Assembly (NCBI RefSeq): GCF_000189635.1
Contig: NW_002476569.1
Span: 312,727-376,726 of the forward strand
Direction: 5' to 3'
From: Tetrahymena thermophila SB210
Taxonomy: Eukaryota > Ciliophora > Oligohymenophorea > Hymenostomatida > Tetrahymenidae
DNA length: 64,000 bases
Part shown: positions 12,001 through 22,996 of the stretch, piece by piece
How the letters are laid out: the number at the start of each line of letters is the position of its first letter
How positions within the stretch are numbered: position 1 is the stretch's first letter
Made by a program: the position numbers and the translations under genes
The notes under the pieces: model-generated
The model's database searches: none
Told to the model about the DNA's origin: nothing
Seen by the model: the letters and a program-made list of their open reading frames with translations, nothing else

Positions 12001-12772
12001 ATCTTTGAGTTTTCTTAAAATATCTGAGTTCTCCCCAATAATTTTATTTGAGCTAATAAAATTAATTACAATTAATTAGTAAATAAATATTATGAAATCA
12101 AAAGCAAAGCTAAAAAATATAAGATTTATAAATTTTATATCAATCAAGTCATTCAATTATTACCTGAAATCTAAATTTAATGTCTCTAAGTTATTCAAAT
12201 TTATCAATATTGTATAAAAGGCTAATAAACCTTCATCAGTAATTTTGTTTTAACTATTTCTTTAAAAATAAAATTTAATAAAACATAAAAATAATTCATT
12301 AAATTTTTCAATTAATTATCATTATTAAATTAAATGTAGACTAAATTAATTAATTAATTATTTTTACTATTTTGATAAATTTAGTGATAGCTAAGTAAGA
12401 TTTTAGCAATTTCCTATTTCAGATAATTATGCTACTCCATCATCTCCAATTAAATTTTCACTGTTTGTTTTAAATTTTAAAAAAAATATATTGTTAAAAA
12501 ATATAATTTAATATTCTAATTAATTTTGTGAACTTTGAAAATTCCATTAATTAATTCCACTTGAAATGCTGATTTGAATATTTGATTATGATGATATCAT
12601 AATTATGATTACAGTATATACATATATGATTAACTAATTTAAATTTAATTTAAATAATAATTCAATAATTATTAAATTATACCTTAAATCAAGTGTTAAC
12701 ACTTTAAGATTTTTATAAGTTGCTATTTACTTTGCTAAATCTGATAATCTTTAATCCTCTATGTTTTATTTT
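8879..12772 (-). CDS. LRR (RNI-like) protein, about one repeat per exon; 5' end not found
   Basis: Read on the - strand. Exons, 5' to 3': 12683-12772, 12368-12460, 12164-12259, 11966-12052, 11693-11782, 10215-10283 (least sure), 9955-10044, 9631-9714, 9294-9383, 9112-9201, 8879-8978 (stop TGA 8879-8881). Internal exons are 90, 93, 96, 87, 90, 69, 90, 84, 90 and 90 nt. Nearly all hold one repeat of the form NxIGDxGxxxLxxALxxCxNLxxLxLxL, and all splice in phase 2 at GT..AG sites. Typical pieces are NLIGDDGVAQLSEIGNCQNL and NAQIGSQGFQDLSQALSKC. LRR arrays of this type bind proteins; partner and cell location are unknown. I could not find the first exon or ATG upstream of 12772. The 1.4-kb gap between 10284 and 11692 may hide decayed repeats (around 11100-11170 and 10790-10860). 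It may be a working gene with an unseen 5' part or a decaying one. Confidence 0.7.
8999..9033. repeat. (TTTA)n microsatellite in LRR intron
   Basis: About eight or nine TTTA units in a row, inside the last intron (8979-9111) of the exon-per-repeat LRR gene. Simple repeat; likely length-variable. Confidence 0.9.
10492..10648. repeat. 79-bp perfect tandem duplication
   Basis: Unit 1 is 10492-10570 and unit 2 is 10571-10648. They are identical except for one T in the TTTT/TTT run near the start. The duplication lies in the long gap between recognised exons of the LRR gene, so it looks like a recent, non-coding slippage or replication event. Confidence 0.95.
11784..11809. repeat. (AT)n microsatellite
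   Basis: Alternating AT run directly next to the 3' splice site of the LRR exon 11693-11782, forming the end of that intron. Confidence 0.85.
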
Positions 12773-13900
12773 CTATAATTAAAAATAACTTAAATTTAAA
12801 ATAATCAACCAAATTATATTTTTTTTAGTAAAGTCTGACTGAGTTCATCAAAAATTATAAAAACAAACATATTATTGTATTAATTCTTTTACGATAGCTT
12901 GAATACCAATTCTGTACATTACTAGTTTTTTTATTAAAAAAACGTATTTTTGATAAACGAATTTAACATCTGATAAACTTTTTGTACGTTGCCTTCTTTA
13001 TTATTTTAATTTTTTTATTACTTATTTTAATTTTAACCCATTTTTTTAATTAAATAGTCTGTCTGTATATCTGTCTAAATTAATTAATTAAGATATTCTT
13101 GATTAGTTAATAAATGTTTATTTTGTTTTAGTCTATATTAATTAGATTTTTATTAAATATTTATATTTACAATAAATACATCCATCCATCACATTTATTT
13201 TAACAAACAAATACGAAACAAAAAAAATATCATAAAAAGTATTAATATTTAAAATACATATTAATTATTTGCAGTTAGTATGTATTTAAAATAATAGAAA
13301 TTATAAATATAAAGCTAAAATAATTTTAAAAATAAAATAGTTATCAATTTTAATAAGGAATAAATAAATTACTTTTTAAATTATATTTGCTTTAAGTAAA
13401 TAAATAAATAAATAGAAATAGCTTTTAATTTGATAAGATTATTTAACAAGAAATATCATTTTTTATTATTTGTTGATTTTTAATAATCACTGTATTTTGT
13501 AGTAGTTAGTTAGCTCATGAAGTAAGGTATGAAAGATGCGAAATAAAAAATAAAATAATAATTGTATTCTAAAATTTTAATTATTTTATATTTAATTAGA
13601 ATAATATATATTATATATTATTTCACTTAATTTTGTTTATTATTTAAAAATATATTATTAAAAAATTAAATACCTAATAAAAGATGATAATAATAATAAT
13701 AATAATAATCTTATTCTATGAAATACTTCTACCTACCTACCTACTTTACTTTTAAATTAATAATTTTAAATATATTTGAGTATAATCATCTCTTCATTAA
13801 TTAATTTATTTATTAGCTAATCAAAAATTTAGATAATCTTATTTAATTTAAGCAGCTAAAATCAAACAAAAACTTCTTCTCTTAATTCATTTATCAAAAT
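12773..13900. other. Spacer between LRR gene and antigen gene 5
   Basis: No gene confirmed. The first exon and promoter of the - strand LRR gene should lie here. A stretch on the - strand around 12850-13000 stays open under the ciliate code but shows no LRR motif and no clean splice phase, so I do not call it. A (TAA)n run lies at about 13687-13709 and CTAC repeats at about 13730-13743. The 3' end holds the promoter of antigen gene 5. Confidence 0.45.
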
Positions 13901-15319
13901 ATGAAATAGTTCCTCTATTTGGTTACTTTTATAATACTATTTTCTCTTTCTAATGCCTAAAATTAAGGTTGTACTCAAAACGCGTTTGGAACACCTGGGA
14001 ACTGCCTTTGTAATTAAGGATTTTATGGCGCTATTGCAGAAGTTGGTGGATTTTGTAAATAATGTCCAAGTGGGTCTACAACTCCAACTCCTTCTAACTA
14101 ACCAGATGGAAATTCAAATATTAATACAGCTATGAGCATTTGCAATTAGTGTTAAGTAAATTACTATATGGCAGTAGCAGCTAATCAAACTACTCCATCT
14201 CCAGCTTAGTGCTCTCCTTGTCCTGCAGGGACTGGAAACTTATCTGGACCGACCGTTGCAGGAGATATTTCATAATGCAATATATGTTTACCTAATTACT
14301 ATATGACTGCAATATCTGTTTCTGGGTCTAATGGAGCCACTGCATAGTCAGCTAAATGCTCTCCTTGTCCACCAAATACTGGAAATCTTGATGGCGCTTC
14401 AACAGCTGGGGACGTCTCTTAGTGTAATTTATGCTCTTAAAATTATTACATGACTCAAGATGCAATTCCTAGCTCAAGTGGAATAAATCCCTCTGCTGCT
14501 TAATGCCTTCCTTGCCCTACTGGTTCAGGAAATACTTAACCTCCTTCAAGCTCAGGTGACATTTCATAGTGCAATGTTTGCTAAAATAACTATTACATGA
14601 ATTAAGCTGCAGTTACTGCTTCTTCTGGAAGTATTGCTACTGCAGCAGTTTGTACAATTTGCCCTCATGGTTCTGGAAATTCACCTGGGCCTAACTCTCC
14701 TGGTGATATTTCTTAATGTAATCAATGTTAAGCTGGTTATTATATGACTCAATTAGCTGCATCAAATGGAGTAAACTCATCGGCTGCATAATGTAGCCCT
14801 TGTCCAGCAAATTCAACTAGTTAACCTACTTCTACTATTAATACTATTTCTTCTTGTTAATGTTTTGATCCTAATGCAGCACCTATAAATACAAATCAAA
14901 CATCCTGTATATGTGCTAATGGATATTTTGGAGTTCCAAATACATCAAGCAATTAAGTTAGTGGTTGTTTTCCTTGTGATATCGATTAATATTCAACTAA
15001 GGGAGCATCTTGCACTACATGTGCCATGGGTTCTTTAGTTAACTCAGATTCTGGAGGATGTACTTGCATAGACGTTAGTATAGGAACTCTTCCATGGAGT
15101 GCAGATACCAATACTTGTTAATGCAAATAAAATTACTATGGTAGTCCTTCAAGAAGTACAATAGGATAAACAGGTTCTTGTCTCCCATGCCCAAATGGAA
15201 CAACTTCAGCAGTTGGATCCTAATTAATCACAGATTGCTAAGGTTATGTGGCTACAACTTTTTAAAAAATTATTACAGTTTCCATACTATTTATCTTCTT
15301 GATGGGAGTTGTTTTTTGA
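13901..15319 (+). CDS. Large GPI-type cysteine-rich surface antigen 5, 472 aa
   Basis: Open from ATG 13901 to TGA 15317-15319 with TAA/TAG as Gln. Signal peptide about residues 1-19 (MKQFLYLVTFIILFSLSNA). Residues ~20-75 match the N-terminal module of copies 1-4 (CTQNAFGTPGNCLCNQGFYG). Then come about five repeats of ~50 residues with the core GDISQCNxCxxNYYM..CxPCPxGxGN, where copies 1-4 have two. Residues ~310-440 form a different Cys-rich module with CxCxD..GTLPWS and CQCKQNYYGSPS, shared with the genes at 16042 and 18102. The C-terminus (IITVSILFIFLMGVVF) is hydrophobic and fits a GPI signal or a membrane anchor. Family assignment is sound; serotype role is inferred. Confidence 0.88.
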
Positions 15320-16041
15320 ACCATATTTTATTAATAATGTAATTAATAATATCAAATTAAAAGGTTTTAAGAATTTAGATAATTTTTTTTAAATTAAAAT
15401 TGTTAAATACTGCATAAAATAAATTACTTTTTATATGTAAATTAGAAAAAAATTTAATAAACCAAATAATTAATTTAATTATTTATTTTTATTATAATAT
15501 ATTTTTTGTAAAATTTTAGTAAAAATTAAATATTTTTTCTATCCCTATTTAAAGTGTTAATGATATTTTAAAATGCAATAATTATATATTTTTACTTATA
15601 GTTTCTAATAATTAGAAAGCACTTCAATCATTTTTATACTTTACCAATTATTTTATGCTTACTTTTTTAAAAATAACGAATTGAAATTTAAATCCTGTAA
15701 TCTATAAATTTTCTAGAAAAAAGAATCAACATACTTAATAATGAAGATAATTAAAATCAGCAAAAAAAAGATAATAACACAGTTTTTAAATTTAATATTA
15801 TTATTTAAAGAATTCCAAGGCAAATTTATTTTTCGTTATAAAGTTGCTTGTTTGTTTGTTTGTTTGTTTGTTTGTTTGTTTGTTTGTTTGTTTGTTTGTT
15901 TATTGAGAAACTTAAAAGAAATTTGAATAAATCAAATACTAAATTAGAAATTAGCTTTTTATTTATTTATTTATTTACTATTATTTTATTGAGTTTGTTT
16001 TAAGAAACAGATAAATAATTAAATTAATTGATTGATTGATT
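15320..16041. other. Spacer with GTTT microsatellite
   Basis: No gene recognised. Holds the 3' flank of antigen gene 5 and the promoter of gene 6. The leader directly before ATG 16042 has a TTGA run (about 16027-16040). Confidence 0.5.
15845..15901. repeat. (TTGT/GTTT)n microsatellite
   Basis: About 14 tetranucleotide units. It creates an artificial frame with a Cys-Leu-Phe-Val pattern that I do not regard as coding. Confidence 0.95.
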
Positions 16042-17019
16042 ATGAAGGCTTATTTGAGTTTAGTAGTTTTTTTGCAATTAATATGCTATGTAATTTCATA
16101 ATGTGCCCAAAATGCTTAAGGAACAGCAGGAAATTGCTTATGTATGCAAGGATATTATGGAACTAATGCAGAAATTGGGGGGCAATGTAATTAATGCCCA
16201 TCTGGGACTAATACTACTGCACCATCTAATTCTGTGTAGGGAAATACAAATTCATAAGCAAATGTCAGTGTATGCAATTAATGCTCATTGAATTTCTATA
16301 TGAATACTGCTGCGAATCCCTCTAATCCTATTTCTTCTGCTTAGTGCACTGCTTGTCCTTAAGGTTCAGGTACTTAAATCGCTTCTATAACTCCAACTGA
16401 TGTTTCTTTTTGCAATGTATGTGTTGCTAATTATTATATGACAGTTGCTGCTTTTAGTCCTATTCCTGGAGTCAAAGCTTATCCAGCTATTTGTATGCCT
16501 TGCCCAGCAAACTCATCTTGTCCAGTACAGACAAAAATAGGAACTCTTGTAAATTGTACTTGTTATGATGAAAATGCTCTTCCATTTTCAACTAGTTAAG
16601 TAACATGTACATGTTTAAATGGTTATTATGGTAATGTTTCGAGTCTTTTAGGAGGACCATCTGGTTGTACTCGTTGTCCTTAAGGTATGTTTTCGATAGG
16701 AGGGACCCCATGTTAAAACTGTCCTCCTGGATCTTAAATCTTAAATGATTTTAGTGGCTGTACCTGCTTCGATAATAGCACAGGAACACTTCCTTGGAGT
16801 TTTAATACTAATTAATGTTAATGTAGTGCAGGCTATTATGGAGACCCTTCAACAGCCACATCTGGAACAACAGGCTCTTGTACTCCTTGTCCTAGTGGAT
16901 ACACTTCTATAACAGGAGTAGCCCGTCAATAAAGTGATTGCTTTTTATCTGGTATGACTTTTGGAGTAGTAATAAGATTTTATGTTGCTATCTCAATTTG
17001 CATTTTAATTCTACTTTGA
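16042..17019 (+). CDS. Cysteine-rich surface antigen 6, 325 aa
   Basis: Open from ATG 16042 to TGA 17017-17019. Signal peptide about residues 1-19 (MKAYLSLVVFLQLICYVIS). The N-terminal module (QCAQNAQGTAGNCLCMQGYYG) and the CNQCSLNFYM/CNVCVANYYM repeats follow the antigen family. The C-terminal half has the second module seen in gene 5 (CTCFDNSTGTLPWS, then CQCSAGYYGDPS). The tail RFYVAISICILILL is hydrophobic. It is the same length as gene 7 and aligns with it throughout, so the two are a tandem pair. Probable GPI-linked coat protein. Confidence 0.86.
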
Positions 17020-18101
17020 TTCTATCTAAATGAATTAATTAATTAAGTAAGTAAATAAATCATTAATGTTTTCGATATGAATTTTTTAATTAATATTAAA
17101 ATTAATAGATCATATTTATAATTTAATTGAAATATTAATTATATTATATTTATATTAAAGCTGTTTGTATTTTTATCATATTTGAAATAAATTTAAGTTT
17201 TACTTTATTGGGTTTAGCTCTCTCTTTTATACAATTTTCTAAAAATAAAATTGAAATACCATAATTTCTATAAAATCAATATTAATATAAATATTAAAGA
17301 CCAAAAATAAATTAATTTAAATAAAAATAAAAAATTATTTTTACTTTTGAATTTTACACCAAAATAGATTTTTTAAGGTAGTATATTTAAAATTAACTCT
17401 TAATTAATTAAAAATATTTAAAATGTTTTCAATGGCAATTTATTAATTTAAAACTTAAAATTTTTAGAAAATGAAAAGTTTTCCTAAATTAAAAGATATT
17501 TTACTATCAATTTTTAGTATGAAAGAGATTTCCTGAGTAAAAATTAATGTCATGAATTAGAGTAAATAATAAGCGTTTTGATGGCTTATCAATTTTAACA
17601 TTTTGGTGGCATCCCTAACTTTTCAAAACTTAATAAAAGCAATCATAAATTCATAAAAATCCTTAAATTTATTTTAATATCTTAATTTATTAGAATTTTA
17701 TTTATACTAGTTTTTAGATTAATAAATTGAATTTAATATTCACAAGAAAGTGTTTAGTTTGCTTGGAAAAAATAAGATACAAAAAATATCAATTCAAATA
17801 ATATTTGATTACTGTTTAGTTCCAACCCAACCCGAGTCTAGTCTAAGGAGTTAAAGTGAAATTTACATTGATTTTATTTTTTATTGAAAACTTTATTCAT
17901 CTGTCCATCTATACATCCATACATAGAAATGAGAATACCTTCAAAATTAAAAAATTTCTGTTTGAGTTGCCTTAAATGTTAAAAAATTTCAAATTTGGTT
18001 AATAAATCAATAAAAAGAAAGAAAAAGTAAATTAAGAAATTTATTTAAGTTTGTCTGAGTAAAGGCGTAATTAATTGTAGTTAATTAATTAATTATCTAA
18101 A
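17020..18101. other. Spacer between antigen genes 6 and 7
   Basis: About 1.1 kb of AT-rich DNA without a recognised gene. Should contain the 3' flank of gene 6 and the promoter of gene 7. Confidence 0.5.
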
Positions 18102-19079
18102 ATGAAAGCATATTTAGTTTTGATAGTATTTTTACAATTAATTTGCTTAGTAATTTCACAGTGTGCATAAAATGCTTAAGGAATGCCAGGTAGCTGTTTA
18201 TGCATGCAAGGATATTACGGTACTAATGCAGAGGTAGGTGGATCATGTATTTAATGTCCTTCTGGAACCAATACAGCTATACCCTCTAGTTAAGCAAATG
18301 GAAATACTAGTCCTTTAGTAAATATAAGTGTATGCAATTAATGCTCCTTGAATTTCTACATGAATACTGCTGCTAAAACATCTTAGCCTATTAGCTCTGC
18401 TTAGTGTACTCCATGTCCCACAGGTTCAGGTACTTAAATTGCATCTACAGTTCCGACTGATGTTTCTTTTTGTAGTATTTGTATTCCTAATTATTACATG
18501 TCACTTGCAGCATTTATACCAACAGCAGGTATTCAGGCATATGCCGCAGTTTGCATTGCTTGCCCTGCTAATTCTTTTAGTCCTTTATAAAGTTAAGTAG
18601 GAGCTATTACAAATTGCACATGCTTTGATAGCAACGCTCTCAAATTATCAGTTAATTAGCTAACATGTACTTGCTAAGCTGGCTATTAAGGAAATGTTTC
18701 AACTGTTCAAGGAATTCCTTCTGGCTGTACACAATGTACCTAAGGAATGTTTTCTATAGGAGGAATTCCATGCTAAAATTGTCCTCCTGGATCGTAAATT
18801 TTAAATGATTTAAGTGGCTGTTCCTGCTATGATGATAGTGATGGAACAAAACCTTGGAATGTTTATATCAATTCTTGTTAATGCAAGGCAGGCTATTATG
18901 GAGATCCTTCTAAAGCTACGTCTGGAACAACAGGTTCATGTAGCCCTTGTCCTAAAGGACAAACTTCAATAGAAGGAGTAGCATTATAAGAAAGTGATTG
19001 CTTTTACCTTGGAAATACTTTTAAAACATTTATAAGATTCTAAATCTTGATTTTTTTGTTATTATTATTTCTACTTTGA
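18102..19079 (+). CDS. Cysteine-rich surface antigen 7, 325 aa
   Basis: Open from ATG 18102 to TGA 19077-19079. Signal peptide about residues 1-19 (MKAYLVLIVFLQLICLVIS). It is the paralog of gene 6 with the same length and Cys spacing: CLCMQGYYGTNAEVGG, CNQCSLNFYM, CQNCPPGSQILNDLSG and CQCKAGYYGDPS. Sequence divergence from gene 6 is much larger than among copies 1-4, so this is an older duplication. The tail (ILIFLLLLFLL) is hydrophobic and fits GPI processing. It is the last + strand gene of the antigen cluster. Confidence 0.86.
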
Positions 19080-19889
19080 ATGCCAAAGAATTTCAATCCT
19101 AGCACTTAACTCTCTATTTTAAAAGCTAATTTAATTCATTATTTATTACAAATTTCTTAATGTTTTTTAAATAATTTTTGTTTATATTCATTATACTTTT
19201 ATTCTTATTTTTCAATTATTTTATATTAACAATAAAAACTAATTCATTGATTAGGCATCATATTTAATTAATTTATTTATTACTTTTAAACAAACATTTT
19301 TATGTTATTAATATAAAAATATGAATTACTTTTATCAATATTAAAATTAATGTTTTTTTGTTATCAAAAAGTATTATTATATATCACGAATAAACACACA
19401 AATTTTGTAAATTTTTTACATAAAAAGAGTAAATTAAATTCTAAAAAAATGGTAATCCAATTTTTAAAGGATTATCTAATTATTATTTTATATTTTTTTG
19501 GCTTAATTATTTTTTAACATTTTACCACCAAATAAATAAATAAAATTTTGTTATTATTATTTAAAATTTTTATTTTTTTTTATTTAGTTGACAATTTTAT
19601 TTTTATTAGGTAAACCTTTTAATTCTATTTTAACTATATATTCAATGTCTTCTATGATGATAAGCATCAAAAAAATTTATAAAATACATTAGTGATGTAA
19701 AAAGAAAATTAAAGATTAAAATATAAATACAACAAAAGGTATAATAAATAAGCAATAACTTTTATTAGTGTCTCAAAAAAAGACTTTGGTATTTATAATT
19801 TCGTCCATTGGAATAATTATACTATTACTTTAATAGTGACTTTTGTTGTTGGAGTGTTAATTAATTAATATAAGTAATAAATAGGCTAT
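19080..19889. other. Convergent spacer between antigen gene 7 and LRR gene
   Basis: AT-rich, no gene recognised. The two flanking genes converge here, so it should hold both 3' ends. Confidence 0.5.
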
Positions 19890-22439
19890 TCAATAATAAT
19901 TATTAGTCTTACTTGATATTAACTAAAAAAGTGTAGATATATTTTTGATTATTTTGTATCTATTTTTTCTTATCATAGTTAATTCCTGATTAAGTGTAAG
20001 AGATGAGATATGCTTTTATGCCAAGGTTTAAACTAATATAGGAGTTATATTTTTTTCTATTTCTGGAAAAGGGATTTATTACAAGTTAAAAATAAAAATG
20101 CTCAAGGTTTTTAACTATTAAAGATTGTTAAAGCTTTTAAAAAATTTACTCAAGGCAGAAGAACTGAATTGATGCTTAGATTTATCTAGATGCAGATATA
20201 ATTGATTTAAGTTAACAAAATTTGGAAGTGCTTCTGAAAGTAATAAAAGTGACTCTTCTTATAAGAAATTTTACTCTTAAATTGATAAAGTAAGTTTCTA
20301 CAATTTTTTAAGGTACATAGAATAGAAGCTAAAGTTCTTAATTAAATAATCACTTAAAGAAAACTGAGAATCTTATAGGTGTTATTTTTCTTTAATAACT
20401 AATCTAAAATGATTTAATTATTTTATAGTTTTTAAGCTATCAGTTAAAATATGCTAATCATCTTAATACAATTTAATACTAGAAGAACACTGAATATCAA
20501 AGTTGAAATAAACTATATTATTTTGAGAAATTAAAATATTATTCAATTAATTTAAATTTATAAGAAGCGTTTCCTGATTTTTTTCTTCAATTTTGAGTTG
20601 CAGAGAGAGTTTATTAAGGTTTTTTATTTTAGGTAAATAAACCTACATTCCTTCTAATTGATTAATAGCAAGAACTAAAAATCTAAGATTTTCTAAAAAC
20701 TGCAAGCAAAGTCCAAACTCAATTAATAAATTTGTGTCATTTTCATCCAAGTCGAGAGAAAGACAAATGAGTTACTTCATTGCTATTAATGATTCTCCTA
20801 ATTTTTTATATTGCAATGAATTTAAATGCGATTCACAAATCTTTAGATGAAGATACTCTAGTTAATTTAACTAAGACAGTCCTTGACTTAATCCTAAAAT
20901 ACCATTTTCACTAAATTTACTTAAGTGTAAATTTAACTTTGATATGTTGTTGCTTTAGTATTGTCTCTCGAATAATATTTTCTCAACATTACAAAATTAA
21001 ACTCCATCTTCATCAAGCTTGTTTAAAAATTACAATAAACCTATAAAAGTTATCTGAAACGGATTATTCAACTAAATAAAAAGTTGCTTTAGTTTTTTTA
21101 GTTTCTATAATCCTTCGTAAATGCATTAAACAGAGTTGTTATCAATTTTTATAGATTCATCTACTGTAAATGAAATCCTGTAGAGCTTTTTTAAGAATCC
21201 TAAGCAAATGCTAAAATTAAAAGCTGTAATTTAACTAAAACTGTTATTCTAAGAAACATTAATTTCTAGATCTCTTAATTTAGATAGATTTTAGATACTT
21301 CCAAAAAGCAAAATGTAATCTTGATCTTAAATATTGCCATTTTGCCCTATATTTATTTCTAAAGTTTCTAAATTACTTAATTGAGGAATAATTCTACTTA
21401 AAGAATTCAAAGAATTAGAATTTAAACAATTTAATTCAATATTTATTATCAAATATTTAAGTGATTCTATTTTATTAAAGAGACTCAACTAGGAATTATA
21501 ATTTTACAACAAATTTTATTATGATTAATTACTTTCATAATTTTGAATATAAATTTAAAAAGATTTCACATTTTAAATATAATTCAAAATGCTATAAATA
21601 CAGTCGATTTGGTCTTATTTGAATATTTCTTATTTTAGAGAAAAAGAAAATTATTCTACAGCTTACAATTCTTAAAGGTTTTAAGCAAAAATTTTAATAG
21701 AGTTTGAATCAATGTGAGATTCTATGCTTTAAATCTGGATAGTTAATAAAGTTAATCTAAAATACTTTGAAATTGCTTTGCCTAACTAAATTAAGCCTTC
21801 TGAGGAGATCACGCAATACTCTGTAAATTCTAATCTGAGTTTTTCCATGAAAAATAGATTTTCAAATTAGTTATAAAATTACTGATTAATATGCATTTTA
21901 AACTTTAAGCTTAAGGTGAGTTTTTTCATGTTTAGCTATCCACTAATCCAAAAAATGATCTACTTAAAATGAGATTCATTTACAGATGAGTCTTCAATAG
22001 AAGATAAAGTTAATTCTTACAAAGTCTTAATTTGAGTGATAGAATTGATGAACTGTGAAAGATATGCTTCTTACATATCTAAAATATCTATTTGCATACG
22101 TTTAATTTCTTTTAATCTACTTAGAAACTCCATAATATTCAAAAAGTTATTAGTGTTCTGTTGACCTATAATTTATAGGAGTGATAAAGAAATACCTTCA
22201 ACATCAGATAAGTAAACACTATTAAAATAATTTAACTGGTAGTTTAATTTTAGAAGATAAAAATCTTTCTTATACAAAGAAAGTTATATTTTACTGATAT
22301 CTATTTCATTAGATATTTATTTTCTTTCCTTTAACTATTTTTCAATTATTTCATTTTCTTGTGAAATTTATGATTCGAGCTCATTGCTTCCAAAAGAATA
22401 TTTTCGTAAAAAAGAAACTTTAGCCTAGTGCTATCCCAT
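19890..22439 (-). CDS. Single-exon LRR/RNI-like protein, 849 aa
   Basis: On the - strand the frame is open from ATG 22439 to TGA 19890-19892, with no intron. No in-frame ATG lies upstream, and the AAAATG start context is typical of ciliates. The N-terminus (about residues 20-45) is rich in Gln, Glu and Lys and may be a short coiled coil. From about residue 90 on, irregular leucine-rich repeats follow (LxxLxLxL with LSKLRDLEINVSQNN, LNQLEYLHLKICESHLNSL, LEIN and LHLDK strands), typical of ribonuclease-inhibitor-like arrays in Tetrahymena. No kinase domain, signal peptide or membrane segment was seen, so a cytosolic protein-binding role is likely. It ends shortly downstream of the giant-gene array and is read in the same direction. 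Repeat style differs from the exon-per-repeat LRR gene at 8879-12772, so the two are not recent duplicates. Confidence 0.85.
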
Positions 22440-22996
22440 TTTGATATGTATGAGCTAATAATCAATTTAACTTAAATTTTTATAATGAACTCTTTTTATT
22501 TTTCTTTTTTTTTTTTAAATAATATTTGTCTTCAATAGAAAAATTTAATCAAAATTTTTCAAAAGAAAATTTAAAAATGCCTAAAAAATTTAAATATACC
22601 TTAATTCCCAATAAATAAATAAATAAATAAATAAATACATAATACAAAAAGTTTTAATCCTTTTGGATAATTTATCTTTCTATTAATTTCAAAAAAATAT
22701 TTACAAAATTTACAAAATAAATATGGAAAAAACATGTATTTATAAAATATTTGTTTCATTCATAAATAAAATATTTTTTTTGAAAATTAAATATTAAAAA
22801 AAAATAAATTTATCGCAGTTTAGTTGTAATTATATTCTTTGTGTTAAAATATTTATATTTTTTTAGCTAAATTTACTTTATTAGTAAAAAAACTTATTTT
22901 AAATAAATATAGTTTAGAATATATAATAAAACAGAAAATACTTTCAAATAAAATAGATTAAGCATCATTATTCAAGAGAAATTTATTATACAAATA
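22440..22996. other. LRR promoter region and left edge of giant-gene array
   Basis: No gene. Up to about 22678 the DNA is specific to the LRR gene upstream region and includes (AATA)n at 22610-22637. From about 22679 on it is similar to 46853-47167, the 3' flank of the third giant gene. The left border of the tandem array therefore lies near 22679. Confidence 0.55.
22610..22637. repeat. (AATA)n microsatellite
   Basis: About seven AATA units, a few dozen bases from the left edge of the duplicated giant-gene array. Confidence 0.9.

Noticed and set aside
12850..13000. First exon of the exon-per-repeat LRR gene
   Set aside because: A long open frame exists, but it has no LRR motif, no convincing ATG, and the only phase-2 junction would need a 17-nt intron.
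15741..15926. Frame with repeating Cys-Leu-Phe-Val
   Set aside because: Produced by the GTTT microsatellite; no homologous or structural feature beyond the repeat.
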